Positions 46,114-57,517 of a stretch of DNA of 64,000 nucleotides are shown here, one piece after another. The DNA comes from Cucumis sativus. Lineage: Eukaryota; Streptophyta; Magnoliopsida; Cucurbitales; Cucurbitaceae. Made by a program: the position numbers and the translations under genes. The notes below the pieces were generated by a model that was not told the DNA's origin, made no database searches, and saw only the letters and a program-made list of their open reading frames with translations. The stretch lies in contig NC_026660.2 of NCBI RefSeq assembly GCF_000004075.3, forward strand, positions 21,827,498-21,891,497. Reading direction: 5' to 3'. Within the stretch, counting starts at the first letter, position 1; the number at the start of each line of letters is the position of its first letter.

Positions 46114-47561
46114 ATGGCAATTCCAAGCTTGGTTAGAGCAGCATTCGTGTTGGGAGTGGTTGTTGTTGCTGCTGCCACTGCAGCCAGTGTTGAACTTGCA
46201 ATTACCACTGATCACTATATTCTCAAAGGGAAGGTCCTTTGCCTTGACTGCCATGCCTCTTATGATCTTTCTGGTATACACACAACTTCTCTATTTCCCC
46301 CTCCTTTTGTATTTCGTTATAGATTGTTTATAAATGCAAATCCAAAGCAAGTAGTGGGGTTCGTCATTACAAAGTTAACGTATTTTCATAAGGTTCATTT
46401 TGATGAAAAAAAATTGTTGCTGTTGTTTAGTCTAGACTAGAGTACACAATATTTTCTTTTGTTCAAAATGATTTTAAAAAAAGAATTATTGGTAAAAGAA
46501 AGAGACGATGCATGAAAGTGATTAGGTATATATAGCTGATATTGCACTTAACCATAATCCTCTAGAAAGTGAATGTTTTGATCTCTTCGTTTTCAATTTT
46601 AAACAATCAAAATGGTTTCTTTTTAAATGTTAATGACTAAATTAAAGATAAAAATTCAAAATATGTATTTAATGTATATATTAGGTGTAGTATAGGTTAT
46701 ACCCAATTGTTGTTAGACATAATATAGCCAATAGTTGACTACAAAAGTTACGAGTACAAGTGAGTGAGAATCAATGCTTTTTGACCGATTTAAAAAACAA
46801 AGCTCAGCTAAGTATTTTTCTATGAGAAATATAGAAAAATTCATTGTTCCCAACCATATTGATATCGGACTCTTTTATCTTAGAACTGTGTCTCTAACAT
46901 AAATCCTCACATTCTAATAAAGGTAAAACAATCATTTTTAAACAATTTAGAGAATTAATTCATAAATTGTTTTTTTCGTACTAGACAACTCTTCAATTTT
47001 TAGAGGAGTTCATGCCAACTACCAAAACAAAGATGAAGGTTAAATTGATCTAATGTAGTATATAATAAATAATTCTCCACTTCATAGTCACAATTTCAAA
47101 GTTTTGGTTCTTTTTACTTTTCATTCACTTGGAGTGTTGACGCCACAATGTCATTAGGGATCGTTGTGATGGCGAAGTGCGAAAAGGTTGGGAAGGTAGT
47201 TACAGCAACGACGGCCGTAGATGGGGGTTTCGAGGCCGAGCTGCCTTCAGATGAGTGCGAGGCCAGGCTCGCCGGCGGTCGGAACCAGCTCTACGCCTCC
47301 AGAAAAGACATAGTGGCAGGAATCGTGAAAGGCGTCGGTGGGTCCGATGAAATCTATGGCATCTCCACTCCGTTGGCGTTTTGCAGTTCTTGCCGGTGCA
47401 GATCGATCGGCGCCAGTAGTACTGAAGCCGAGAAATACTGCAAAGCCGACGCCGGGAAGTTTGGATCGTCAAAGACCTTCAACCTCCCTCTGCCACCGGA
47501 GTGGGGAATGGCCCCTTCTAGCTATTACTTTCCTTTCTTCCCTATCATTGGCATCCCTTAA
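46114..47561 (+). CDS. Pollen Ole e 1 / extensin-like secreted protein (2 exons, 187 aa)
   Basis: Members of the Pollen Ole e 1 family are small secreted cysteine-rich beta-barrel proteins of cell wall and pollen surface; most have no known biochemical role. Exon 1 is 46114-46273 and exon 2 is 47158-47561, in phase. Residues 1-24 form a signal peptide (MAIPSLVRAAFVLGVVVVAA). The family core begins ILKGKVLCLDC (C43, C46), continues GIVVMAKCEKVGKVVTATT and FEAELPSDEC, then CSSCRCRS and YCKADAG, giving the set of cysteines expected for disulphide pairing. The protein ends in a Pro- and aromatic-rich tail (LPLPPEWGMAPSSYYFPFFP), seen in the 'extensin-like' branch. Exon 2 is far GC-richer than exon 1 and the surroundings. 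A similar gene lies near RopGAP3 in Arabidopsis from memory (At5g22430). Confidence 0.9.
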
Positions 47562-48340
47562 ATAATATAATTTACATTAATTTCTTTGTTTTTCTAGTAG
47601 TGTGTTGTTGATAAAATGATATATAGATATATGTATGTGTGTGTTTATGGTAATTAAACTTTAATGTTAAGTTAGTTTGAAGTTTAAAACATTTCAATTA
47701 GCTAAACTTTAATATGGTTTTTTATAGTTTGGTGTCTTTGTCTTCAAATATTTGTTTGTAGTATAATAGTAAAGAGGGGATTCGTACTATAAGTTTTTCT
47801 AACCAAATATGAACTAGCATGCGAAATTAGAAGATGTTCTACTCTTTTAGGTTTAAAATGTCAGACCCGTAAACATATTTCAATTGATATAAAATTTATA
47901 ATTATGGTTAGAGTTTAAACTTTCTGTACATTATTATTTTTGTTGCGATTGCTGCATGGAGAACGACTGGGTTGGTGAAAAACGTTGATCTGAGAATGCC
48001 CTGTGAAAGACAGGAGATTCAAAGAATAAAGAGCACTCGGTAGAAATACTACTCGAGAAAAAAGAGAGATAAAATTCAAATAAGGCGTGGTCGGTGAAGA
48101 ACTCGAAGGAGAAAAAGGCACGACTCTGCCTTTTGCTACTCCACACACGTGTACCTGTACGACCTCTCTTTTATTCCTTCTTTGTTTTCAGATTATAGCA
48201 CACAGTACTTACAGAGAAAGGAAAGGTAAAGGTAAAGGGTGTTTTCCGATCCTCTTTCTCTTTGTTTGTTTGGAAGACTAAAACCCTCAATCTCTCACGG
48301 CAATTTTCAGCAAGAAAAAGAAGAAGAAATTACCACAGCA

Positions 48341-48469
48341 ATGCAGAAAGGTAAAAGGGAAGAAGAAAAGGAAGACAAAGATAAAGATGTAGTGGTTTGG
48401 CAAAACATGGCCTACATCCATGGGAAGGAGGAGTTTATGTTCTTGAAGCTACAAAAAGATCATGAGTGA
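48341..48469 (+). CDS. Possible small gene: 42-residue Lys/Glu-rich peptide
   Basis: The frame starts MQKGKREEEKEDKDKD, continues VVVWQNMAYIHGKEEFMFLK and ends LQKDHE. The front is low complexity, but the second half is of mixed composition, and the region from about 48000 to 48340 is less AT-rich than its surroundings, with a leader-like pyrimidine/purine pattern. I recognise no family. It could be a small peptide gene, a degraded exon, or chance; the frame is short. Confidence 0.22.
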   Translation: MQKGKREEEKEDKDKDVVVWQNMAYIHGKEEFMFLKLQKDHE

Positions 48470-48919
48470 TGCTTTTCTTTTACAATATTTTTTTTATCTC
48501 AATATATTATAATGATTTTATGACAATGAGATCTATTTATATATGTAGCATACATCTAATACAAGGTAATTAAAAAACAGAAAAATAACTATGGTTGTAA
48601 ACACGTTGGAAATCAAATAATCTTACATTTTTATTATATAGTTGTAATGACTAAAGTGAGTCGTATCAAATCTTTTTGTCCACACATTTGATTTTATAAA
48701 AATATTTATATTAATGAATCACTATTATAATATTAAATTTTCATCAACATGACAAAGTTTACATCGCTCTTTCTTTATATAATCATATATAAAAATACAA
48801 AAAACACAAAAGTAAGCATTATATTGTCTTAGTAATGTAAATATATATATTTACTCAAACGATTATTTGTTAAGAATTTATAATTTTACTAAAAATATCA
48901 AAAGAAATTACCAACACGA

Positions 48920-49001
48920 ACTTAGCTGACACCTGCAATCATACATATTAATACATGGTAACTTAGCTGACACCTGCAATCATACATATTAATACATGGT
49001 A
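48920..49001. repeat. Perfect 41-bp tandem duplication
   Basis: A unit beginning 'acttagctgacacctgcaat' occupies 48920-48960 and is repeated exactly at 48961-49001. It lies in AT-rich non-coding DNA. Confidence 0.95.
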
Positions 49002-49291
49002 ATAATCATGAAGTTATAAATATTTTTATAAAATTTGCTATTTTTGAAATTTTATCTTTTTCTTAATCAATTAATTATTTATTTTACAAACTTTAAAAAA
49101 CTATTAAATGTGAATTTTCCAACAAACAACAATGAATCTCTTTTCATATTAGTAAAATTTTCTCCATGCAATGATACTATACCTTATCAAAAGAGGTAAG
49201 AATCGGTCCTCTCATATCAAAACAAAACTTTATTAATTTCCTTCTTCCCAAAAAAACAACTTTAACTAACAACAAATAAATATAATTTGAT

Positions 49292-49356
49292 GGGGCACGT
49301 GCCACGCGCCTCGAGGTCCACGTACCACGCCTTCTCCGCGCTTTCTACGCCCTTTT
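49292..49356. other. Isolated GC-rich patch with CACGTG and 'ccacg' words
   Basis: About 65 bases ('ggggcacgtgccacgcgcct', then 'cgaggtccacgtaccacgcc', then 'ttctccgcgctttctacgcc') stand out sharply in DNA that is otherwise mostly A and T. It has a palindromic GGCACGTGCC core and three 'ccacg' words. It may be a piece of a mobile element or a regulatory island; there is no frame of note. Confidence 0.5.
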
Positions 49357-50629
49357 ACTTTTGGATTATTTCTCCAATCCTTTTTTCTTTCCTTGATGTA
49401 AGAAAAAATAAAATGGTTTATTTTTCCAATTAAGCTTTCAAGTTTTCTGGATTAAATTTGAACTTTAATGTCAAACATCAATACGAATCAAATCGACAAG
49501 ATTACTTATCTGACCTTCACACAACTCAATATTTAACTAAAGAGAAATGAAATTAGAAGTTTTTTAGATCAAGATTAAGATGTTTATCTTCTGAATTAAG
49601 ATTTCATTTAAGTTTCTATTCTCAATTATTTCATATGAAGTTATAATAGTGTATTTAAAGGAAAAAGTATGATGGGATGTTATTTCATAATCATTTTGAT
49701 TAGAGAAATCCCCTTTTATCTCTCATTTAATCTTCCTTTGACATAATTTCTCATATCTAAATTTACAACTAATTATTTGCTCAAATGGTGTTAATTTATT
49801 TTCATTTCAACAAAAAGCTTGATATATCTCTAAAATTCAAAAGTGTTTAATAAATTTTTGGATTTTAAACAAATTCAATTTTTCTCCCCTAATATTATCA
49901 ATGTATTTTAAAATAAACTATTTAAAGTTGGAAGTTCCTAGAATTATTAAACACATTTTCTAGAGACATAGAGGAAGCATATTATAACAACTTAATATTT
50001 GAAGAGTTTTTTTTTAATAAATACTTAAATTATTTGACAAGCAAATTCAAAATATTCTTGAAACATTTTTGAAGTTTGTTATATTCCCAAATTAAGTCTT
50101 GCACAAATAATTAAAATTTCAAATATGATTTATTTTTTTTGAAAAAGACTTTACTTGTAATTTGAATGTAATTGAAAAATGAGATTGATTAAGTCAATAT
50201 AGCATTCCTGCTTCTGTGGTACCATTATGAAGATGGGGGAATTATTTATTCCATTGGTTGACAATTAACAAAGTCTTTATGTTTGACAATTAACAAATCC
50301 TTTCACCCTAATGTTATAATAATAACAACTCCACAAACAATTCAAATAAAGGGAAAAAAAATCCCATTCATCTCTATGTTTTGAACTTTAATTTTTATTT
50401 GGTCATCAACGTTAAAAAAGTAGAGTACTTTGTCTCGTTGTCAATCCAGTTTAGCTTCGACATCATACTATTGAGAGCATTAATAATTCCTATATTTTTG
50501 AAGTAGTCTTACTTTTTATTATGTCAATAACCAAATACAACAATATTTTGAAAGTAAAGTCTGACTTTTGATGTGGCTAAATTGTATAATTAGAAGAAAA
50601 AAAGCTAAAACAAATAACATCGACATAAG

Positions 50630-50955
50630 TGTTTTAGATGTTTAGAGGAAGAACTATTTAATATTATAATAACAACTTTTTGCGAACAATAAATACGAAC
50701 TATTTCATGTATTCTTTAATTAACTATGGTTAACCCTTAACGCCATTTGAAAACCTTTTCCAGCTTTTAATATTTTATATTCATAATTTTTTTTTATTTC
50801 TTGTCACAACGTTTACAATTTATTTTAACTAAAACAATTTTACCTCTCAAACAAATGTTATCATAACCCAAACTAAAATAATTTACACAATAAACATAAA
50901 TTATTATAACTCCACTATAATAATTAACTCTTCTTGTCCTACCCAAACGTCTTAA
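50630..50955. mobile_element. MITE copy B ('actataataacaa' family)
   Basis: About 325 non-coding bases. The left part has 'tattataataacaactttttgcg'-like sequence and the right end is 'ccactataataattaactc' followed by 'ttcttgtcctacccaaacgtc'. These match the ends of the 17023-17306 element (for example 'gacgtttg' at one terminus, 'aactattataact' inside the other). Ends are approximate to about 10 bases. Confidence 0.5.
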
Positions 50956-52277
50956 TGTTTAAATTTACATCAACGTAAGTTATAGAAGGTTGAATATTGT
51001 TTTGTATATATATATATATATATATCTTTGGTATCTATTATTAAAAAAAACACACACAATAATAGCTCAAAATTTTTGAAATTTCTACCACACACAATAT
51101 TTCAAATAGAATACAACTTCATTTTGAATTGCTTTTGGTAGATTTATGGATTTTGAATTTCTTTTAAGACGTTGAATTTTATGTTTAGAACTCTTCAAAC
51201 TTTAACATCTTCATTACTCAATTCCATACCATTCTTATATATATTCAATACTCTATCGAATATAATACATACATACTAAATATATATTGCTGACTTAATA
51301 AACTAAAGTAAGATATTTATATTTTTCTAAAATAGAGACTAAATTCAAAACATGCATTTTTTTAATAATACATAAGAACTTTTATATATATATATATATA
51401 CACACGTACAAATAATAGTAAAAAAAAAAAGGATATTATAAATACCAATCACTAAAACAACACATGTTTTGGAAAAAACAATAGAATAATAAAATGAAGA
51501 AATTTCAACTTAAATTTACACGTACGGCTGCCACTATAAGGTTCTCTTTTGCCTTTTTCTTCGTTGAGTATTTCCTCTCTTTTGCCATAGTTGCCATGGA
51601 CAATGGATTGCGACCACCATCTAGTGGACATTTGCACGACCTAATATTATATGAGGCCAAGAATAAAATAATAACAACAACAGATCGAAAAGCAAGCAAA
51701 TTTGACACTTTTTTTATTCCTATTCTTATTATTTGTTAAGCCAAAAAACAATATCAAAGACCACAATTACATCCTTGATATTGAAATAATCAGGAAAGAG
51801 TGAGAATAAACTAGAAATCAAAAGAATTGGCCATGGGGATGATAGCCTGATACCATGACGACACAGGAGGGGAAACAGGCCTCAATGATAATTAATTTTT
51901 ACCCTAAATTTACATCAATTTTTTTTTAAAAAAAAAAAATCAAAACAATACATTTTTGGAATAAGTTTTAAAAAAGATTACGATATTAATTAGGAAAAAA
52001 AATAGATTGTGGAAAAGGTAGAATATATTAATTAATAATGTAAAAGATAAAAGGAAGAGATGAGTGGTGGGAAACGCGTTCAATGGGGCAGCCTAAGAAA
52101 AAAGATTGGTTGTATCAATATATAACAATAATGATATCATATCATATCAACAAGTCAACAACTAGTAAGAACCGTGTGAAAAAAATTCCACAAACATAGA
52201 CAGTACGAAGTACCATACTTTCTAATTTCACTCGGCAATTAATTCCCATCTCTCTCTCTCACTCTCATCCAATCTCC

Positions 52278-52290
52278 TTATATATATAAA
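52278..52290 (+). promoter_or_regulatory. TATA box of the NAC gene
   Basis: 'ttatatatataaa' lies 35-47 nt before the ATG at 52325. With usual plant spacing the transcript would start at about 52310-52320, giving a very short 5' leader. An alternative is that the true start lies further upstream beside the CT-rich tract at 52250-52263. Confidence 0.4.
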
Positions 52291-52324
52291 CACAAACAAT
52301 ATAATTAATCTAAAGTTTAAAAAA

Positions 52325-53095
52325 ATGGATCATGATCAGGTAATTATTCGTGAAGAAGAAGAAGAAGATCAGAGTCTACCGGGGTTCCGATTCTTTCCGA
52401 CGGAAGAAGAATTGGTATTGTTCTATCTGCACAATCAACTTCAGGGATGCCGTAAGGATATCCACCGTGTGATTCCGGTGGTTGACATTTACGAGATTGA
52501 GCCATTCAATCTCTCAAGTACGTAGACAGATCAATGTACTTATAGTAATAATAAATTAATGTGATTAATTGTAATTAATTAATTTTGGTGTGCAGGGTAT
52601 TCAGGGGAAAGGTGTAGGAGAGACAGTGAGCAATGGTTTTTCTTTGTGAAGCAACAAGAGCGACAAGCGAGGGGAGGGAGAGCGAATAGAACGACGTCGT
52701 CAGGGTCCGGGTATTGGAAGGCGACAGGGTCTCCAACTTACGTGTACTCGTCGGAGAATCGGGTGATCGGAGTTAAGAAAACGATGGTATTTTATAGAGG
52801 AAAAGCTCCCACAGGAACTAAAACTAAGTGGAAAATGAATGAATATAAAGCCATTCAAGACATCATTCCTCCTCATTCCCCTTTCTCTTCTACTCCTATT
52901 CCTCAGGTAATTAAATTCAATTTATTTGTGAAAATGAAAATATTACTCCTTCATTTATATTAGTTAATTAAAAAAAAACAATATTTTTGGTCCTTAAACT
53001 TTCAGTTACGACACGAGTTCAGTTTGTGTCGAGTTTACGTGGTGTCGGGAAGCTTTCGAGCATTTGATCGGCGGCCATTAAAAGCTTATAGCTGA
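52325..53095 (+). CDS. NAC090: NAC090-like NAC-domain transcription factor (3 exons, 197 aa)
   Basis: A plant NAC DNA-binding protein; Arabidopsis NAC090 is reported as a brake on salicylate-driven leaf senescence. Exons: 52325-52517, 52596-52906, 53006-53095; 594 nt in phase. After an acidic lead ([11 protein letters not shown]) subdomain A reads [18 protein letters not shown] from residue 18, with one proline where most NACs have LPPGFRF. Then come [14 protein letters not shown] (B), [18 protein letters not shown] (C), [16 protein letters not shown] (C/D, from residue 102), [20 protein letters not shown] and KWKMNEYKA (D), and [14 protein letters not shown] (E). The reading frame stops about 16 residues after subdomain E ([12 protein letters not shown]), so there is almost no C-terminal regulatory region; AtNAC090 is itself short (about 235 aa) but longer than this. 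Confidence 0.93.
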
Positions 53096-54703
53096 TGAAT
53101 TCGCATAAGATATCACAAGATAGACGTACCACAACCTTCTTTTATATTTTGATTATCATTATGGTTCATTTTTTTCTTTTTAAATTTTGTAATAATAATA
53201 ATACCCAACACATCCATTTTCCTCATGAAAATAAAGGGTTATAATTAATTATGTACGGAAGCTGACTGATTAAAATAAAATATTTTTAAAAAATATGTAT
53301 TCTTTTTTTCTTCCTCCATTGGAAGCACAATCAATAATATAATTCAATTATATGCGCATTTGTTTTTAATATTTTATTTAAAGTTATTAATTCCACAATT
53401 AAGGTCTATATCATATTTATTAGTTGATGATTTTAGCATACATAATGCTAATTAAATTATTTGACATACATATATTACTTAATGCTAATGCATGATATTA
53501 ATGTAGTGAATTTATATATCTTTTTTTTTTTTTCAAATACAGTAGGGATGGGAATTTCATGGTTGCTAACACCACTAATTTTGGGTTCCAAAAAAACACT
53601 CAATTCAATTTCTCAAATCTTATGTGATGGAGTAATCATTTTATAGATGGAGAAGAAAATATGGTAACCAATAAAAAAAATTAATTGGGTTGATCTGAAT
53701 TAATTTTAGGAAAAAAATTGTTATAATTTAAGTTGGAAAAATGTTTGTGTGTGTGCGTGCGCGTGTATATATATATATATTGACTTTAAAAAGCGTTAAG
53801 GTGACTCGTTATTCAATTGCGGACATCAAAAGAAAAGTACAAATGACTAAAGCAACGACCGTGAGTAAAATGGAAAAAGAGACACGTGAGTTAGTAACCT
53901 TGGTCAATTCAACGGTGTACCACCTACTCTGTGGGAGTAGTGAGAATAGACAAAATAATTCACTAAACTAAGAACGAAATAACTCGAGATAAGTCGTTTT
54001 TCAATAAAGAAAAAAAGATATATTAGATAATATGTATTTCAACGGCGTATATAATTTTAAATAAGAAAAATATTTTAATAAAAAATCTACTGATATCAAA
54101 CAACTAAACTATTATAGAAGTAACAACGAACAAAGTAGCAATGTAAATTGATAAATTTTTTTAAAATTAAACTAATTTATTAAGTTTAAAGTTTAAATTG
54201 ATAAAGAAATTTTGACTTTTTTTTCTTTTTTTGAGATAGAAAATAATTAATTAGAATCTAGAAAGAGAGGAAAAGAAAGTAATGAATTATTTGGACAAAT
54301 TAGGGGTTCACATCACACCTAGCTCACGTTATGACTTCATATTATTATTATTTCTTAATGTATACGGCTAAGACTTAGTTATCTCCTAATAAATTTTTAT
54401 AAATTACACATAATTGTTGAGAAGTTTAATGTATATTTGATTTCAAATAATTATTGACATCTCATCTCATACTTAGATATTGGCACTGTCCTATCTCATC
54501 AATAGTTCATGTAGAGTGTTGTGAATTTTATAAATATGTGACTGAAATTAAACTTTCATATAATTGTGTGAATATTTTATTATTTTCGTGTAGAGTTGTC
54601 ATGAACGACAAAAGAAAAAGGGTCTATTTACAAAATAATAGCGAAAAGAAAACTTAAATGAGTTATTGAAAATTGATAGTATTTTTGTTATATCATAAAT
54701 AGT

Positions 54704-55071
54704 TTTATAATGACCCTAAAACATTTATATTATATAGGAAAATTTGTAGCAAGTGAAAATTTGAGTTTACAAGATTGTCACTCATTTTGTTTATTTTAAA
54801 AATATGACAAAAAAAAAAAAACGAGGCTAATTCAAGTGATATACCCAATATAGACTTGATATACTCAATCTTCACTTGATACATCTCATACATCTAGTAT
54901 ACATTTCATTCACATATTTATACATAATGTAGAGAGTAACAAAATATTAAAGGATTTTTAATTTAATGACAATTAAGCAAATGTGCCAAATGATATTCGG
55001 GTAAACAAAACAATGCGACAATTTTTTTTGTAAACAAGTTGATCTTTTTGTCAACTTTAGGGTCACATAAA
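54704..55071. mobile_element. MITE with 'tgaccctaaa' inverted ends and degenerate 'atacacttgat' interior
   Basis: The left end 'tttataatgaccctaaa' (54704-54720) is the near reverse complement of the right end 'tttagggtcacataaa' (55056-55071). The 368-bp body is non-coding. It contains an A13 run and then irregular copies of 'gatatactcaa', 'cacttgatacat' and 'tagtatacat' words. The same interior type recurs at about 55240-55395 and much longer at 56985-57330. No target duplication is clear. Confidence 0.55.
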
Positions 55072-55084
55072 CGTGAAAAACTCT

Positions 55085-57517
55085 TTAAGAGGGTTTTTGA
55101 GGCAATGAGTGAGCTATTATAGTTGTTATTATATGTGTGTTCTAATAGTTTGTGTTTTAGGTGTAAATTATTTTAGTTTTGGTTATAATAGCATGTGCGT
55201 TGTGATTTTAGATTCACAATCGGCCTTTAGACAGTAGTTCAAAATCTTTTATCATACATATATTCAAATATTGAGTATATCGAGTATATCGATTGTGTAT
55301 CAAATTGTACCAAATGTGTATCAAAAGTATACATCGAGTCTAGCATGTGTGTCTATTAGAAAGGCACCAATTGTATCAAGTATATATTACATGTCTAAAC
55401 CAACTCTAGAATCAAATTATTACCCCAAATAACGTAATACAAACTTTAATTAGTATTTTTTAACAAAGTCAAAGGAGACTAAACTATATGATTTTTATTT
55501 ATATTAGAGCAAAATATGGAAGAAAGAGAAGAACTATACATACCATAATAAATTGAAATTGAAGTTAATATTTTCGAAGAAATGACATATATATATTCTC
55601 CAAAATTTAGTAATCTTGGACAAATATTCTAAAGTTGAAAGAGTCTGCTACATAATTACTGTTTGACTTTATAAAGTAAATAATTAATTAATCAATGAAG
55701 ATGATATTATTCTTCTTGTTTCATTTCTTGTTCATAGTGATCGATGGATCATGACATGAGTACATGACCTAATCCCTTTCATAATAATAAACTCAAATCA
55801 TTTATAGTCGTGTTTGAGTAATCAAAACATACAAATTTGAACCAATATTAGTATTGTTTAAACAATACACTTTATAAGAATAAGTTAAATATAAACTATA
55901 ATTCATACAAACTAAGTTGGTAAAATCTAAGCTTGTAAGTAAATTTAATTACTTTGACAAGTTAGATATTGCCCAACGACTTATATATATATAGTTAAAA
56001 TAAATGTTAGATATTTGCTAGTCATTTTAAATGAACGATAGTTGATATAAACGAACATTTTTCGAGATAAATGATTCAAATACTCACACACCTTTTGTTA
56101 ATTTTTTAAAGAAAATGGTATATTATTAACCTTAGAGTTATAAGTTTGATTCACTTGCTATTTGTAACGTTGTTGAAAAGAGTTATTAGAATAACAAATT
56201 GAGCTATATTAAAAAAGATAAAGAAAAACAATGATTTTATAAATATACATGAGAGTGGAAATTGAAATTTTCTTGATATCACTAATATTTAAAAAATTGA
56301 ACTAGTTTGTTTGTTTAAACATAAAATAGATTGAGTAGTTTGATAATCATTTGGTATTTTTATTTCTCGAAACTATAATTAAGTCTATTTTTTTCTAATC
56401 TTTTATCATGAATTTCATCTTTATTGAGTGAAATAGTTGAATTATTAGTCAAAATCCAAAAACAAACACAAGTTTTTAAAAATCTTGACATCAAATATTA
56501 TCAACATTATGACCTATCGATTGTGGACTTGATGTCCAACCTGTTGCTCTTTAATTAATCTGTTCTTGAGTTTTTCAAGTTGATACGTGTAAGAGATCCT
56601 TGCACTGGTGTGGTGTCGAGCCTACTGCATTTTAATGCTTAATTTAATTAATTCGTGAAGTATATGGTTTAATCAAGCTCGTATACAAGAAAAGTAAGGT
56701 AGGGGTTCTCCTTTCAAGATTACTTACTCTCACGTAATTTGAGTAACTAAGTACATTTATTTGTAGGCTTTTCCTCTAAAACTTACCTTTGGTAATTGTA
56801 ACATTGGTGATGTTATAATTGTTTTTAACACTCAAGATCTTTGGCCCGGACCGTAGGCATTTCGTTTATTTTTTTTTTATTGGTATATATTTAGGGCTTT
56901 TTGCATGGTGTCAAAATAAGTTTTACAAAATTGACCCATAACACAAACTTATTTACTTTTGCAAAAAATGTCACGAAAAAATTAAACTCACGTGATACAC
57001 CTAATATATATACTTGATACAGCATTGCTACATACTCGATACACTTGATATAATCAACACACTCCATATACTACTAACATACACTTGATACATTATCGAT
57101 ATTCACTTCGATACACCTATGATATAGACTTGATATCCTAATAGGCACTTGATGCACTTGTTACATATAACATACTTCTTGAGACATGTGTCATACACTT
57201 TATATATAGTTGGTATACATTTTTGATGCACACTTATGATTTATACTTAATATAGACTTGAGACACGTGTTATACATTTGATATATACTCGGTATACATT
57301 TTATGCACACTTGATACAAACTTAATATACCAAATATTTGGATTTACGATAAAAGAAATTTGATTTTTTTGTTTAAGGAATGAGAAAAGAAAAAAATATA
57401 TTTACTGTAAAAATATAAACCACAAACACATACTATTATAACTCTACACATCAAACACAACCTATTGTAACCCAACTATAATAACTCACTTCTTACTCAA
57501 AATGTTCCCTTCAAAAG
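55085..57517. mobile_element. 2.4-kb segment with inverted MITE-family ends (copy C)
   Basis: The left end runs 'gggtttttgaggcaatgag', then 'tgagctattatagttg'. The reverse complement of the right end runs 'gaagggaacattttgagtaa', then 'gaagtgagttattatagttg'. These align as imperfect inverted repeats of 35-40 bases and match the ends of copies A and B. The interior has no open frame of note and includes two fields of degenerate 'atacacttgat' repeats (55240-55395, 56985-57330). It is either a large non-autonomous relative of the family or two MITEs in opposite orientation with other insertions between. Confidence 0.4.

Larger units (their letters stand above)
47562..52277. other. Gene-poor spacer with small repeats
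   Basis: Apart from one doubtful short frame (48341-48469) I see no gene. Holdings: a 41-bp tandem duplication (48920-49001), a GC-rich patch (49292-49356), a MITE (50630-50955), and TA microsatellites near 51004-51026 and 51383-51402. The promoter of the NAC gene occupies the right end. Confidence 0.6.

Noticed and set aside
53741-53971. 76-codon frame beginning MFVCVRARVYIYI
   Set aside because: Its start is a translated GT/TA microsatellite and the remainder has no family features.
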